Source: Psychrobacter sp. BI730
GTDB lineage: Bacteria; Pseudomonadota; Gammaproteobacteria; Pseudomonadales; Moraxellaceae
Direction of reading: 5' to 3'
Assembly (NCBI RefSeq): GCF_013414195.1
Contig: NZ_JAATTV010000008.1
Coordinates: 62,001 to 126,000, forward strand
DNA: 64,000 nucleotides
The position numbers and the translations under genes were made by a program. The notes under the pieces were generated by a model. The model was not told where the DNA came from and made no database searches. It saw only the letters and a list, made by a program, of their open reading frames with translations. Shown in pieces: positions 47,065 to 56,449 of the stretch (its first letter is position 1; every line of letters begins with the position of its first letter).

Positions 47065-48171
47065 TTATGCCTGTGTACGGTTTGGACGTATGCTCAGGCG
47101 ACATAATAGCTCATAGCTAATCGTCCCAGCATGACTTGCGATTTCATCGACACGCGGCGCATCGCCCCAGAGCATGACCTTGCTATCTATAGCAAGACTC
47201 TCAGGTGCGCTACTGATATCAATGACAATCATATCCATAGCCACGCGTCCAATCACTGGGCAGCGGTAGCTTTGGCTGTCGTTAGCATTCATAACAGTGA
47301 CATACGCATCATCCGTGACCACACGTGGATAGCCATCGCCATATCCAACACTGACCAATGCCGTTCTGGTGTCTTGCTGCGCACGCCAGCGGCTACCATA
47401 GCCGATCGCATCATTTGCGCTAACGGTTTGTAGAGCAATGATTTGAGCACTAAATTCCATCGCGGGCTGCAAGTCTAATTCTTGTGCGCTTTTATCAACG
47501 ACAGGCGAGCTACCGTATAAGATAATGCCTGGACGTACCCAATCATAATGATGTTCTGGGAAGTTGACGATACCAGCAGAGTTGCATAATGAGCCTTGGA
47601 TATCTGGGCTAATGGTGTCTTTCAAAGTAGCTAGCACGCTTGAGAAACGCTCAATCTGCATGGCATTTAATGGATGATCGTGATCATCAGCATTGGCAAA
47701 ATGCGTGGCTAGAATCAGCTGATAACCTGCTTCATGCAGACGTTTTGCTGCTGACAGCACACCCTCAGCATTGAAACCCAAACGGTTCATGCCCGTATTG
47801 TATTTGAGCCAAGCCACTCTAGTTGCACTGCCAGCTGGCGGGATGTTTTGTAGTGCCCACTCTAGCTGTGGTCCGTGGTGAATCACGCAGCTAATCTCAT
47901 GATCAATCGCTTGCTGCCACTCATCAGCGGTAAACGCACCTTCTACTAGACCGATGGTTTTCTCCCAACCTAGCTGTCTGGCTTCTAATGCTTCGGTTAA
48001 AGTCGCGACACCGATACCATCTGCTTGCTGCAGGGCTGGCAAGACTGCCGCTACGCCATGCCCGTAAGCATTGGATTTGACCATAGCCAACACTTTAGAT
48101 TGGGGTGCTCGTTGTTTGACTTGATTTAGGTTATGAGTAAGGGCTTTTGGTTTTATAGTAATTGTGCGCAT
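47065..48171 (-). CDS. alr: Alanine racemase
   Basis: Alr supplies D-alanine for peptidoglycan. The PLP lysine is K32 in V-K-S-N-A-Y-G-H-G; the second catalytic Tyr lies in I-G-Y-G-S-R-W. The start at 48171 is chosen because GAAGGCG lies just upstream; the frame continues to 48222, but that would start inside a terminator-like hairpin. The resulting 368 residues match the family. Confidence 0.95.
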   Translation of the reverse strand: MRTITIKPKALTHNLNQVKQRAPQSKVLAMVKSNAYGHGVAAVLPALQQADGIGVATLTEALEARQLGWEKTIGLVEGAFTADEWQQAIDHEISCVIHHGPQLEWALQNIPPAGSATRVAWLKYNTGMNRLGFNAEGVLSAAKRLHEAGYQLILATHFANADDHDHPLNAMQIERFSSVLATLKDTISPDIQGSLCNSAGIVNFPEHHYDWVRPGIILYGSSPVVDKSAQELDLQPAMEFSAQIIALQTVSANDAIGYGSRWRAQQDTRTALVSVGYGDGYPRVVTDDAYVTVMNANDSQSYRCPVIGRVAMDMIVIDISSAPESLAIDSKVMLWGDAPRVDEIASHAGTISYELLCRLSIRPNRTQA

Positions 48172-48208
48172 AATCGCCTTCTGTATGAGTAGAATTATGA
48201 AGTTATAA

Positions 48209-48247
48209 AGCCAGTACTGCATCGATTGGGTTGATGCGGTACTGGCT
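48209..48247 (-). terminator. Terminator-like hairpin downstream of dnaB
   Basis: AGCCAGTAC-t-GCATC pairs with GATGC-g-GTACTGGCT around a short loop. On the minus strand TTTAT follows, a weak T-tract. It separates dnaB from alr. Confidence 0.7.
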
Positions 48248-48349
48248 ATTGTATTAAAACTGATTGTATAAAATGATTTATTAACCGATGACTAAACCTG
48301 AGTTTATATAAAGCTTAGTCTTGGTCAGACTTAAATTTTATAAAATAGG

Positions 48350-49753
48350 TTACTCATCATTCTCAAAACTCACGCCTTGATAGTACTCTGGCGTTAGATT
48401 AATAAAGCGGGTAAATTGACCTTCAAAACCTAAACGAATAGTACCAATAGGGCCGTTACGCTGTTTACCAATGATGATTTCAGCCACGCCTTTATGGTCC
48501 GAGTTTTCATTATAAACCTCATCACGATAGATGAACATAATCAAATCGGCATCCTGCTCAATCGCACCAGACTCACGTAGATCCGACATGATAGGACGTT
48601 TATTTGGACGGTTTTCTAGACTACGGTTAAGCTGTGACAATGCAATCACGGGACATTCAAGCTCACGTGCCAGTGCCTTTAAACTACGAGAAATCTCGGA
48701 AATCTCGCCAACGCGGTTACCATCTAGACTTGGCACTTTCATAAGCTGGAGATAATCGACTACGATTGCACCCAAGCGACCGTCATGGTTTTTGGCGATA
48801 CGGCGGCAGCGGGAACGCATCTCAGACGGCGGTAGGGCAGTACTATCATCAATATATAGATGCTTTGATTGCAAGTGTTGAATGGCGTTCATCATCTTTG
48901 CCCATTCATCTTCGTTCATTTGCCCAGAACGCAGGTGCGTCTGGTTAATCGCGCCCCATGAGGACAGCAAACGCATGACGATTGATTCAGCGGGCATCTC
49001 CATCGAAAACACCACGACGGGCAAATCTTCATTAAACAAAATCCCTTCTGCCAAGTTCATCGCAAAAGTGGTTTTACCCATCGAAGGACGCGCAGCAACA
49101 ATAATCAAGTCACCCGCTTGTAGGCCTTGGGTTTTGTTATTCAGCTCGGCAAATGGTGTCTGCAAACCAATCATGCCATCGGGGTTTGATTTGAGTTCTT
49201 GAATCTTATCGATAACATTGGTTAAGACAGAGGTAATACCAACAGGTCCTCGCTGTTCCGCACGTTTGTTATGCTGCTCATTGATACTAAATATTTTGCC
49301 TTCGACATTGTCTAGAATGTCGCTAACGCTTTGGTCTTTTGGATTATAGGCAAGCGTCAGCATGTCATTACCAGTGGTAATTAACTGGCGTAGGGTTGAT
49401 AGTTCACGCACACGCTGGGCGTAGGCAGTCAGGTTAAACAAAGTCGCAGGACTTTGGCTCAAAATATCAGCCAAATAACTGTCACCACCTGCACCTTTGA
49501 GTAGCTTTTGCGCTTCTAACCAGTCGTGTACCATGACCGTATCATAAGGCTCATTCACTGCCGCCAAATGGGCGATAGCATCAAAAATATATTGATGTCG
49601 CCCAGCATAAAAGTCATCTTTGGTGACAATATCGGCAATCTTGTCGTACGCCTCTTCGATACTCATCAAAGACGCGAGCAATGCCTTTTCAATATCGATA
49701 TTGTGCGGCGGTGTCTGATTGAGTAGGTCGTCGGTTTTGTCGTTTTCTGCCAT
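48350..49753 (-). CDS. dnaB: Replicative DNA helicase DnaB
   Basis: DnaB is the hexameric fork helicase. The N-terminal domain starts near residue 15 (P-P-H-N-I-D-I-E-K-A-L-L-A-S-L), and the RecA-like domain carries Walker A A-R-P-S-M-G-K-T-T, Walker B V-D-Y-L-Q-L-M, and the S-Q-L-N-R-S-L-E and S-D-L-R-E-S-G-A-I-E-Q-D-A-D segments. 467 residues; no intein. alr follows, as in many gammaproteobacteria. Confidence 0.98.
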   Translation of the reverse strand: MAENDKTDDLLNQTPPHNIDIEKALLASLMSIEEAYDKIADIVTKDDFYAGRHQYIFDAIAHLAAVNEPYDTVMVHDWLEAQKLLKGAGGDSYLADILSQSPATLFNLTAYAQRVRELSTLRQLITTGNDMLTLAYNPKDQSVSDILDNVEGKIFSINEQHNKRAEQRGPVGITSVLTNVIDKIQELKSNPDGMIGLQTPFAELNNKTQGLQAGDLIIVAARPSMGKTTFAMNLAEGILFNEDLPVVVFSMEMPAESIVMRLLSSWGAINQTHLRSGQMNEDEWAKMMNAIQHLQSKHLYIDDSTALPPSEMRSRCRRIAKNHDGRLGAIVVDYLQLMKVPSLDGNRVGEISEISRSLKALARELECPVIALSQLNRSLENRPNKRPIMSDLRESGAIEQDADLIMFIYRDEVYNENSDHKGVAEIIIGKQRNGPIGTIRLGFEGQFTRFINLTPEYYQGVSFENDE

Positions 49754-50050
49754 GAGTGCCTAATGAGTTAAAATGGGTATGAAAAAAGATGTCGATGATA
49801 GAGCAATACAAACGTAGCGCGCCTCTATGATAGAAGTACCAAAACGCGGTCTCAGGTTTGTCTGTAAATGCTACAATCAGATGCGAAAGTTTAACACATA
49901 ATGTGGTTTTTTAGACTTGATAAAGAACTAAATCTAAAGTGATTGTTTTTCATGAACTAAGAAATACCATAAAGCATCTAATTGTAAAAACTTAAAATAT
50001 TAATTATAAATATAATAAAATCAGTAATTTAAATAAAAAAGGCTATTGTT

Positions 50051-51151
50051 ATGACAGAAGAAAAGCGCCCGCTATTAATCACTACAGGTGAGCCTGCGGG
50101 TATTGGCATGGACGTCGTACTAGGACTAGCAGCAGAGGGTAAGTTGCAAGACTTTGCTCGGCCAATTTGGGTGACTGCTGATGCTAAAGCGATGCAAACT
50201 CGCGCGGAGGAATTGGTTGCAGCTAGCGTTCTCAAAAGCATACCTAGTTGGCATACTATCAATACAGATATAAATGCCGATAACGTCGATGTTAACTTGG
50301 TAGATCAGATATCGCAGCAAGATATAGACGCTGATAGTGCTTTCATCCTACTGAGTATTCCTTGTGCCGCACCAGTTGTCTGCGGGCAAATCAATATCGC
50401 TAACTCAGCGATGGTGGCTCAGCAATTAGATATTGCTCATAAACTGGCAATAAATAATACAGTCGCTGCCATCGTCACTGGGCCATTGCAAAAATCAGCG
50501 TTGATAGATGCTGGTATCAAGCTATTAGATGGCACCATGTTTAGTGGTCATACTGAATTTTTTATGCAGCAAAGCGATCGTAAAAAAGTCGTCATGATGC
50601 TGGCCAATCAAGCGATGAAAGTCGCGCTTGTCACTACGCATTTACCATTAAAGGACATCACTGCTGCGATTACTGCGGAGAACGTACGCCAAACGGTACA
50701 AATTGTCATCGATGATATGAGAGAGAAGTTTGGTCTCATGCAGCCTCGTATCTTGGTTTGCGGTCTCAATCCACATGCAGGCGAGGGCGGGCACTTGGGA
50801 AGTGAGGAGATTGAGATTATCAATCCAGTTCTGAGAGAGTTTATCGATGCAGGTATCAATATATCAGAAGCGATGCCAGCGGATACGTTATTTACCACTA
50901 GACATTTAGCAAACTGTGATGCGGTCATTGCCATGTATCACGACCAAGGATTGCCAGTATTAAAATCGCACGGTTTTGGCGATACGGTCAATCTAACCTT
51001 AGGCTTGCCTTATATTCGCACTTCTGTCGATCATGGTACGGCGTTAGAATTGGCAGGAAGCGGCGGTGCGAGTGCGACCAGTTTATATCAAGCACTAAAT
51101 ATGGCTAATGAGATGGCGGATAAGTCACTTATCGATGTACCTGCTGTATAA
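50051..51151 (+). CDS. pdxA: 4-hydroxythreonine-4-phosphate dehydrogenase
   Basis: PdxA is an NAD-dependent, metal-dependent enzyme of pyridoxal phosphate synthesis. Motifs: T-T-G-E-P-A-G-I-G near the start, T-G-P-L-Q-K, G-H-T-E-F, G-L-N-P-H-A-G-E-G-G-H-L-G and Y-H-D-Q-G with metal-binding His/Asp. The 366 residues include a modest insertion near 60-100. In gammaproteobacteria pdxA is normally followed by rsmA and apaH; here a foreign-looking gene and an IS fragment intervene. Confidence 0.96.
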   Translation: MTEEKRPLLITTGEPAGIGMDVVLGLAAEGKLQDFARPIWVTADAKAMQTRAEELVAASVLKSIPSWHTINTDINADNVDVNLVDQISQQDIDADSAFILLSIPCAAPVVCGQINIANSAMVAQQLDIAHKLAINNTVAAIVTGPLQKSALIDAGIKLLDGTMFSGHTEFFMQQSDRKKVVMMLANQAMKVALVTTHLPLKDITAAITAENVRQTVQIVIDDMREKFGLMQPRILVCGLNPHAGEGGHLGSEEIEIINPVLREFIDAGINISEAMPADTLFTTRHLANCDAVIAMYHDQGLPVLKSHGFGDTVNLTLGLPYIRTSVDHGTALELAGSGGASATSLYQALNMANEMADKSLIDVPAV

Positions 51152-51312
51152 GTCAGTACTTATAGATATTTTTCACATAGTACTTAATAATTTTATTATC
51201 AGTAATGCCTACCTAAAAAGGCAGCCGCTTAAGACGATTTAGTAAAGTTTTTATCGTGTATGACAGGCAGCATCTGTCTTAAACACAGGCTCGAAAGCCT
51301 AGGATCAGGACC

Positions 51313-52092
51313 CTAAGCTTGTCTGGTTACGGATACCGATTGGTTGATGAGCTCCATGGATCCGAACGAGGTTAAGAACGCGACGTTGGACGCATCGGAC
51401 CCAACACCGATGCGGGCCATTGTGTCGGCACCTGCCATGCCAGTCGGATCAATGAGGTGCCAGCTCCCTTCAAGATAGACCTCGGCCACGGCATGAAAGT
51501 CTTGTGGTGTCACATCGGGCGCATAAACGCTCACAAACCTAGCTGGTATCGACGACGCGCGCGCTAGTGTTACGAGAACATGCGCAAAGTCGCGGCATAC
51601 GCCCTGACGTTGAGCAAAGCTGTCGAGCGCGGTGGTTTGTGCATGGCTCGATCCGGGTACATAGCTAAATGCCGACTCGATCCAGTCGCGCATTGCGGCA
51701 ATCCGTGCGCCGCCAGTGAGATCGCCAAACTCGGCGTCCACGAAGGCATGGAACTGTTCTGACGGGCAATAGTGAGACGGCATTAAATGCCTGATCGTCT
51801 CTCCGGGCAAAAGATGCAAGGGCGTTTGGGACAGTGCCGATATGTCTAAGGCAGGACGGTCAACGGCGATTTCTGCGAGATAAGTGCAGCTAAAATCCCC
51901 TTCGGCATGAATCCAAATCCGCTCTCCTATGCCATCATCGGCGGTAACCCGTGAAAAATGCGCAACGTCTGATGTCCAAATCTCGGCTGACCGTACCCGT
52001 TGATCCGCAAGATCGGCAGCTTCAATCTGAAGCAAAAGATCCATTGGCTCTGAGAGTCGATAATGGAGGGTGACGTTAAGTTTCAGGATCAT
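51313..52092 (-). CDS. Transglutaminase-like protein
   Basis: The TGc core carries the triad: Cys in G-V-C-R-D-F-A-H, His in D-F-H-A-V-A-E-V, and Asp in H-L-I-D-P-T-G-M. The N-terminal half is the beta domain of the bacterial transglutaminase-like family. The base composition is visibly GC-richer than its neighbours, with a different codon choice, and the protein reads like those of alphaproteobacteria. The substrate is unknown. It lies between pdxA and an IS3 remnant, on the opposite strand to pdxA and rsmA. AGGGAAC precedes the ATG. Confidence 0.85.
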   Translation of the reverse strand: MILKLNVTLHYRLSEPMDLLLQIEAADLADQRVRSAEIWTSDVAHFSRVTADDGIGERIWIHAEGDFSCTYLAEIAVDRPALDISALSQTPLHLLPGETIRHLMPSHYCPSEQFHAFVDAEFGDLTGGARIAAMRDWIESAFSYVPGSSHAQTTALDSFAQRQGVCRDFAHVLVTLARASSIPARFVSVYAPDVTPQDFHAVAEVYLEGSWHLIDPTGMAGADTMARIGVGSDASNVAFLTSFGSMELINQSVSVTRQA

Positions 52093-52143
52093 ATGTGAGT
52101 TCCCTAAGGGTATTTATCTGGCGGGCTGACGATCGCGTAGGGC

Positions 52144-52290
52144 TAAACTGCCTCGACCATATCAGAGACTGGCTTACTTTACTGGAGTCAGACAGCAATG
52201 CCTGACAGGGTTAAATTATCATAATAGCGCTTTTCAAACTCAAAAGGTGAAACATAACCAATTGCGTTATGCAGTGGGGCTTTATTAAAC
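52144..52290 (-). pseudogene. IS3-family transposase remnant with right IS end
   Basis: The reverse strand encodes I-G-Y-V-S-P-F-E-F-E-K and stops at 52188-52190, the C-terminus of an IS3-family OrfB. The bases from 52144 to 52187 align with the right end of the second remnant near 54910-54948 (shared GATAT, GTCG and GGC blocks), so 52144 is probably the old IS boundary. Everything upstream of about residue 20 of the match is gone. Confidence 0.8.
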
Positions 52291-52612
52291 CCAAGAAGCG
52301 TTAAAAATCGTTTAATTATCGATTTAGTTTTACGCCGCAATCGTTATGATGTCGCCATCTTTGGACCTGTTTCTGTCTGCTAGCACTTGATTTGACGCTA
52401 CTATTTAGAATAGTCAGAGTTTATATTATATGAATGTAGAGGTAAAAAGTTACCGGGCCGGTTACTCGAAAGCATGGCTCGTCTATCGATAATAATTATT
52501 CAAAAACACAGCCTAATTATGAGCTGTGGTATAATTCACCATTATAAAGTCAGTATATCGCTGCCATTACATTATCATCGCCCATTTATCTTTTATACAT
52601 TAAGACTCTTTT
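52291..52612. other. Intergenic region upstream of rsmA
   Basis: No ORF is supported. TGGTATAAT (TATAAT 52530-52535) is an extended -10 likely to drive rsmA; a good -35 is lacking. Some of this may be debris from the neighbouring IS insertion. Confidence 0.45.
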
Positions 52613-53476
52613 ATGTCCAAAACTTCATTTGATGCTCAAACTATTTCTAACAGCTTACGTGCTGCCAAACATCAGCCGCGTAAGCGCTTTGGCCAAAATT
52701 TCTTGCATGATACTAGCGTCATTCGCGAAATCGTCGAAAGTATTCGTCTAGAGCGCGATGACAATTTGATCGAGATTGGGCCTGGTATGGGCGCATTGAC
52801 CGAGCCGTTATTGGCAGAAGTGGATGCAATGACAGTGGTGGAGCTAGATCGCGATTTGGCAGATAGCTTGCGTATTCGTATCGGTGCCAATAGCCATCCA
52901 AACTTTGAGATTATCAAAGACAACGCGATGCATGTGGACTACCGTGAGCTATATAGTGAAGAGCGCGGTAAGCTGCGCGTAGTGGGCAACCTACCGTATA
53001 ACATCTCAACGCCTATCTTGTTTCATTTGCTTAGCTATGCCGATGTGATTCAAGATATGCATTTTATGTTGCAAAAAGAAGTGGTTGAGCGTATCACAGC
53101 TGATGTGGGCAGCAAGACTTATGGCCGCTTATCGGTCATCATGCAGTACCATTGTGATACAGATTATTTGCTGACCGTTCCTCGCGGTGCGTTTAATCCA
53201 CCACCCAAGGTGACCAGTGCTGTCTTCCGCCTGACACCGCATATCAACAAACCAGTAGTCGCAAATGATGAAGAGCATTTTGCCATTGTCGTACGTGAGA
53301 CTTTCAACCATCGTCGCAAGACGCTACGTGCTATCTTCAAAAAATCAACGTTGCTACCGACATTGAGCGAAGACGATTTTGAGGCTTGTGGTATTGATCC
53401 GCAGGCACGACCTGAGACATTAAGCGTCACAGACTTTGTGAACCTAAGCAATCATTCACAACAGCTAGACGTATAA
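52613..53476 (+). CDS. rsmA: 16S rRNA (adenine1518/1519-N6)-dimethyltransferase
   Basis: RsmA (KsgA) dimethylates two adenines of 16S rRNA late in 30S assembly. SAM site: [10 protein letters not shown]; catalytic [15 protein letters not shown] near the start. The length is 287. apaH follows. Confidence 0.97.
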   Translation: MSKTSFDAQTISNSLRAAKHQPRKRFGQNFLHDTSVIREIVESIRLERDDNLIEIGPGMGALTEPLLAEVDAMTVVELDRDLADSLRIRIGANSHPNFEIIKDNAMHVDYRELYSEERGKLRVVGNLPYNISTPILFHLLSYADVIQDMHFMLQKEVVERITADVGSKTYGRLSVIMQYHCDTDYLLTVPRGAFNPPPKVTSAVFRLTPHINKPVVANDEEHFAIVVRETFNHRRKTLRAIFKKSTLLPTLSEDDFEACGIDPQARPETLSVTDFVNLSNHSQQLDV

Positions 53477-53507
53477 TGTATTTTTGATACATAAAAGCAT
53501 GCTACTA

Positions 53508-53533
53508 ACCGTCAATTATAATGGCGGTTTTTT
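53508..53533 (+). terminator. Intrinsic terminator after rsmA
   Basis: ACCGTCA pairs with TGGCGGT (one G-U) and T6 follows. It indicates that apaH has its own promoter. Confidence 0.75.
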
Positions 53534-53617
53534 ATGCTTTATTTTTATGACTAGTACTTAAGTATTTATTTCTTATCGAGCTGTCTTTAACTATCGTATT
53601 TAAATCGTTGAGGTGTT

Positions 53618-54454
53618 ATGAGTTTTCGCCATCAGTATGTTATCGGTGACTTACAGGGTTGCTATGCTGCATATCTACAATTGCTAAAGACACTGGATTT
53701 CGATCCTGCCCAAGACAAGTTATGGTTTGCTGGTGATTTGGTAGCACGCGGCGAGGACTCATTGAACACGCTGCGTCATGTCAAAGTGTTGTGTGAGCAA
53801 GGCGCTGCGGCAACGGTATTGGGCAATCATGATCTTAATTTGATAGCAGTCTGGCGCGGGGCCGCCAAGCTTAAAAATAAAGACAAAACGGCACCTATCT
53901 TTGCTGCGGATGACTGTGATGAGTTGCTCGAATGGTTACGTAGGCAGCCGATATTAGCCTATCCTGATGAGCACACGGTAATAGTACATGCAGGGATTCC
54001 ACCGCATTGGAGTATTGAAGCCGCTGCAGGATACGCACAGCAATTAGAAGCTCAGCTGCAAAGTAATTTGAATCAGCTCGATCAATTGCTGCCGAATCTA
54101 TATAGCAAAGAAGCGGATGAATGGCATGCAGGTATCGAAGGATTTACTAAGATGCGTGCAATTGCTAATTACTTTACGCGTATGCGCTTGTGTAAGCAGG
54201 ATGGGTTGCTTGAGTTTAGCTTTTCAGCAGGTTTAGATGAGGCTATGCCAATCGATTTTTTGCCTTGGTTTGAGTGGCAAGTGCCGCGCACTCGTAAGAT
54301 ACTATTTGGGCATTGGGCTGCGCTAAAAGGCGAGATTGATTTGCCACATGCGCGCGCACTCGATGGTGGCTGCGTGTGGGGTAATTATCTATTAGCTTAT
54401 AGATTGGGTGACGGTAAGGTAATAACTTCAAGCGCACAGTGCCCGAGTTCATAA
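53618..54454 (+). CDS. apaH: Bis(5'-nucleosyl)-tetraphosphatase, symmetrical
   Basis: ApaH splits Ap4A to two ADP. The PPP-phosphatase motifs are in order: G-D-L-Q-G (D and Q), G-D-L-V-A-R-G, L-G-N-H-D and later V-H-A-G-I. The length of 278 is typical. apaG, often between rsmA and apaH, is absent. Confidence 0.96.
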   Translation: MSFRHQYVIGDLQGCYAAYLQLLKTLDFDPAQDKLWFAGDLVARGEDSLNTLRHVKVLCEQGAAATVLGNHDLNLIAVWRGAAKLKNKDKTAPIFAADDCDELLEWLRRQPILAYPDEHTVIVHAGIPPHWSIEAAAGYAQQLEAQLQSNLNQLDQLLPNLYSKEADEWHAGIEGFTKMRAIANYFTRMRLCKQDGLLEFSFSAGLDEAMPIDFLPWFEWQVPRTRKILFGHWAALKGEIDLPHARALDGGCVWGNYLLAYRLGDGKVITSSAQCPSS

Positions 54455-54493
54455 TGAATGTTATAAGCGTCTTAATATATAAGGCTAAATAAA

Positions 54494-54539
54494 CAGTCTG
54501 TTATAAGTAGTTCCATTATACCAGTCTGTTTTAAGTAGT
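54494..54539. repeat. Short direct repeat downstream of apaH
   Basis: CAGTCTGTTATAAGTAGT (54494-54511) recurs as CAGTCTGTTTTAAGTAGT (54522-54539), one mismatch, 28-base period, just before the IS3 remnant. Confidence 0.8.
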
Positions 54540-54576
54540 CTGTTAATAGACTTAAAGGGTGAAATAACTGGTTTCG

Positions 54577-54948
54577 TTGGGGTATACTGCGTTTATTATA
54601 GATGTGTTTGTCCGTAGTATTGTTGGCTGGAAGGTATCTAATCGTATGAACATCGATATGGTGATGGCAGCGTTAAATCAAGCCATTGCAGACAGAAACA
54701 ACCCAAAAGACGTTATTCATCGTAGTGATAGAGGCGTTCAGTATTTATCTATTCGTTATACTGATCAGATGGCTGATTCTGGCGTTATTACCTTTGTTGG
54801 AACGCGGGTAATTCATATGATAATGCATAGTACGATTGGTTATGTATCACCTTTTGAGTTTGAAAAGCAATATTATGATAGTCTTAATGAGTCAGGCAAA
54901 GTTGCCTGACTCAAATAAAACGCTCTCCGATATAGTCGGGGCGGTTCA
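54577..54948 (+). pseudogene. IS3-family transposase OrfB remnant, internally deleted, with right IS end
   Basis: The frame from 54577 to 54909 reads like the middle of OrfB (Y-T-A-F-I-I-D-V-F-V-R, then H-R-S-D-R-G-V-Q-Y) and then jumps to the C-terminal I-G-Y-V-S-P-F-E-F-E-K. The N-terminal half and a central piece with the catalytic Glu are missing, so it is dead. The GGGGCGGTTCA near 54938-54948 looks like the right terminal repeat. Same IS group as the remnant at 52144. Confidence 0.85.
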
Positions 54949-54968
54949 GATAGCCAACTGGTTTAATA

Positions 54969-55211
54969 TTATTCCGGTATATATGGGGTTAAAAAACGCA
55001 CTAAGGCAGTGATTATTAAGAGTATTAGAAGAAGGTGTTGATATTTTATAAATCGTTCTGGGATAAATAAACACAGCACAGATACTATAAAAATTCCTAT
55101 AATTTCAATCAAATTAGATAGACTTTGAGAGCCAAATCCTAGCCCAGTTAATACGACCCACAAAAATGATGGTAAGAATACTAGGCTAAATTTTTTCAAT
55201 GGTTTATTCAT
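54969..55211 (-). CDS. Small membrane protein of unknown function
   Basis: An 80-residue protein with three hydrophobic segments (about 8-27, 33-50, 58-75) and a basic N-terminus; AT-rich, no family recognised. It begins 16 bases after the COG3650-like lipoprotein gene on the same strand, so the two are probably cotranscribed. Confidence 0.6.
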   Translation of the reverse strand: MNKPLKKFSLVFLPSFLWVVLTGLGFGSQSLSNLIEIIGIFIVSVLCLFIPERFIKYQHLLLILLIITALVRFLTPYIPE

Positions 55212-55227
55212 AGGTTAGGCTTATCTG

Positions 55228-55668
55228 CTATGTAGGCGCAATTTCTATTGCACCGGCAACGGCACAACCCTGATATACTTTGCCTGCGTAAGTTAATATT
55301 GCAGTAAATTCATTTTGATAGCCATTGTCATCGATACAAAGGTTATTTTTTATATTCACAACAATAGGCTGTCCATTGACAGTACTCGCGTATTCGACAC
55401 CTTCAGTATTGACAGAACCAGAACCCACCACGGTAACTGTTGCTGTCGTTGGCTTTAAGAAATTTGCCTCTATACTTAGCTCATTTCCTTCAATCACTAT
55501 TCGCCAAATTTTCCCTTTGTTTCCAAAAGCAGTAAATGCCCCTGACGCTACCGGCGCTTCTATTGTAGGCTGCTTACTCAGATCCGTGGTGTCGGCACGA
55601 TGGTTACTACAAGCCACTAGAGCTAAGCTGCCCGTTAAGCACATTGTCGTTAGAAGCAAAGAACGCAT
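55228..55668 (-). CDS. COG3650-like lipoprotein
   Basis: The start at 55668 is preferred because AAAGGA is upstream; a longer frame to 55698 lacks one. The lipobox L-V-A-C follows a clear signal. The mature part has A-F-G-N-K-G-K-I-W-R-I-V-I, C-I-D-D-N-G-Y and Y-Q-G-C-A near the end, the pattern of COG3650 lipoproteins with two conserved Cys. No role is established. Confidence 0.75.
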   Translation of the reverse strand: MRSLLLTTMCLTGSLALVACSNHRADTTDLSKQPTIEAPVASGAFTAFGNKGKIWRIVIEGNELSIEANFLKPTTATVTVVGSGSVNTEGVEYASTVNGQPIVVNIKNNLCIDDNGYQNEFTAILTYAGKVYQGCAVAGAIEIAPT

Positions 55669-55938
55669 AATTTTTCCTTTAATATAATAAGAGAACACTA
55701 CTATTTAGCAGTGTTCTCTTTGTTTACGTGATGAAATTCAGGTTTTTACTACCATAGGTAGGTTTGCGGTAGAACTAGAAGCTAGGGCATTAATTAATAC
55801 TATCCATTACGGGCAGCCTTATTCAGTAACTTACCAACGCACTCTCTATATTAGTAATACTAATATAACATATCTATAAAATTTAATAGCGTGAAGTAAG
55901 TTAAAATCGGTATTTTTTACTGCTCGGGGATTTAAAAT

Positions 55939-56358
55939 ATGAAAAACTTAACGGCTGCTATTCTAATTGCGCTTCCTGTTCTAATGGTAAGTCCTACAGT
56001 AATGGCCGCATCTTCAGATGCAGTGGCTAAAACTGTTGATGTTCAATTTAAAAAAGGCGCTAGTTCAGCTAACTATTATGGGAAATTAAAGGGTATTAAG
56101 TACGATTCCTATACATTTTATGCCAAAAAGAACCAAAAGCTTTCTGTTAAAACAACGGGAGGGAATGTAGATTCTTATTTATTTAATAAGAATTTATCAG
56201 ATTCTGTCAATGTAGGAGAATATTCCTCTGAACTAGATAACCAAGGTTATTACAAGCTTCCATATTCAGGTAAATATGAATTGCGTATTCTTCAGCCACG
56301 TTCTCAAGCTTCTAAAGGAAAAACGCCTCCATATTGGCTAGAATTATCTATTCTATAG
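55939..56358 (+). CDS. pliG: Inhibitor of g-type lysozyme
   Basis: PliG is a periplasmic protein that blocks goose-type lysozyme of animal hosts. The precursor has a signal peptide (cleavage near V-M-A-A, residue about 23). The mature protein closely follows what I recall of E. coli PliG: V-Q-F-K-K-G-A-S-S-A, then Y-D-S-Y-T-F-Y-A-K-K, D-S-Y-L-F, S-S-E-L-D, and S-G-K-Y-E-L-R-I-L-Q. 139 residues. It sits in the accessory region and may be acquired; a role against host lysozyme is by homology. Confidence 0.85.
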   Translation: MKNLTAAILIALPVLMVSPTVMAASSDAVAKTVDVQFKKGASSANYYGKLKGIKYDSYTFYAKKNQKLSVKTTGGNVDSYLFNKNLSDSVNVGEYSSELDNQGYYKLPYSGKYELRILQPRSQASKGKTPPYWLELSIL

Positions 56359-56377
56359 GTATATAAGCTTAATAATG

Positions 56378-56449
56378 GAGAGCATCCTATATTCTGTGTA
56401 ACAGCTATGTGGCTTTCATCAATAATTACACAAAATGTAGGATGCTCTC
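56378..56449. mobile_element. 72-bp MITE-like element with 24-bp inverted repeats
   Basis: The left end GAGAGCATCCTATATT continues to CTGTGTAA; the right end is its inverse with two mismatches over about 24 bases, around a 24-base centre. The ends resemble IS256-type terminal repeats (TGTGTAA inside). No TSD is obvious. As RNA it would be a strong hairpin 20 bases after pliG and could act as its terminator. Confidence 0.75.

Noticed and set aside
54577..54909. 110-residue ORF as a functional transposase
   Set aside because: It lacks the N-terminal half and the segment with the catalytic Glu, so it is listed as a pseudogene.
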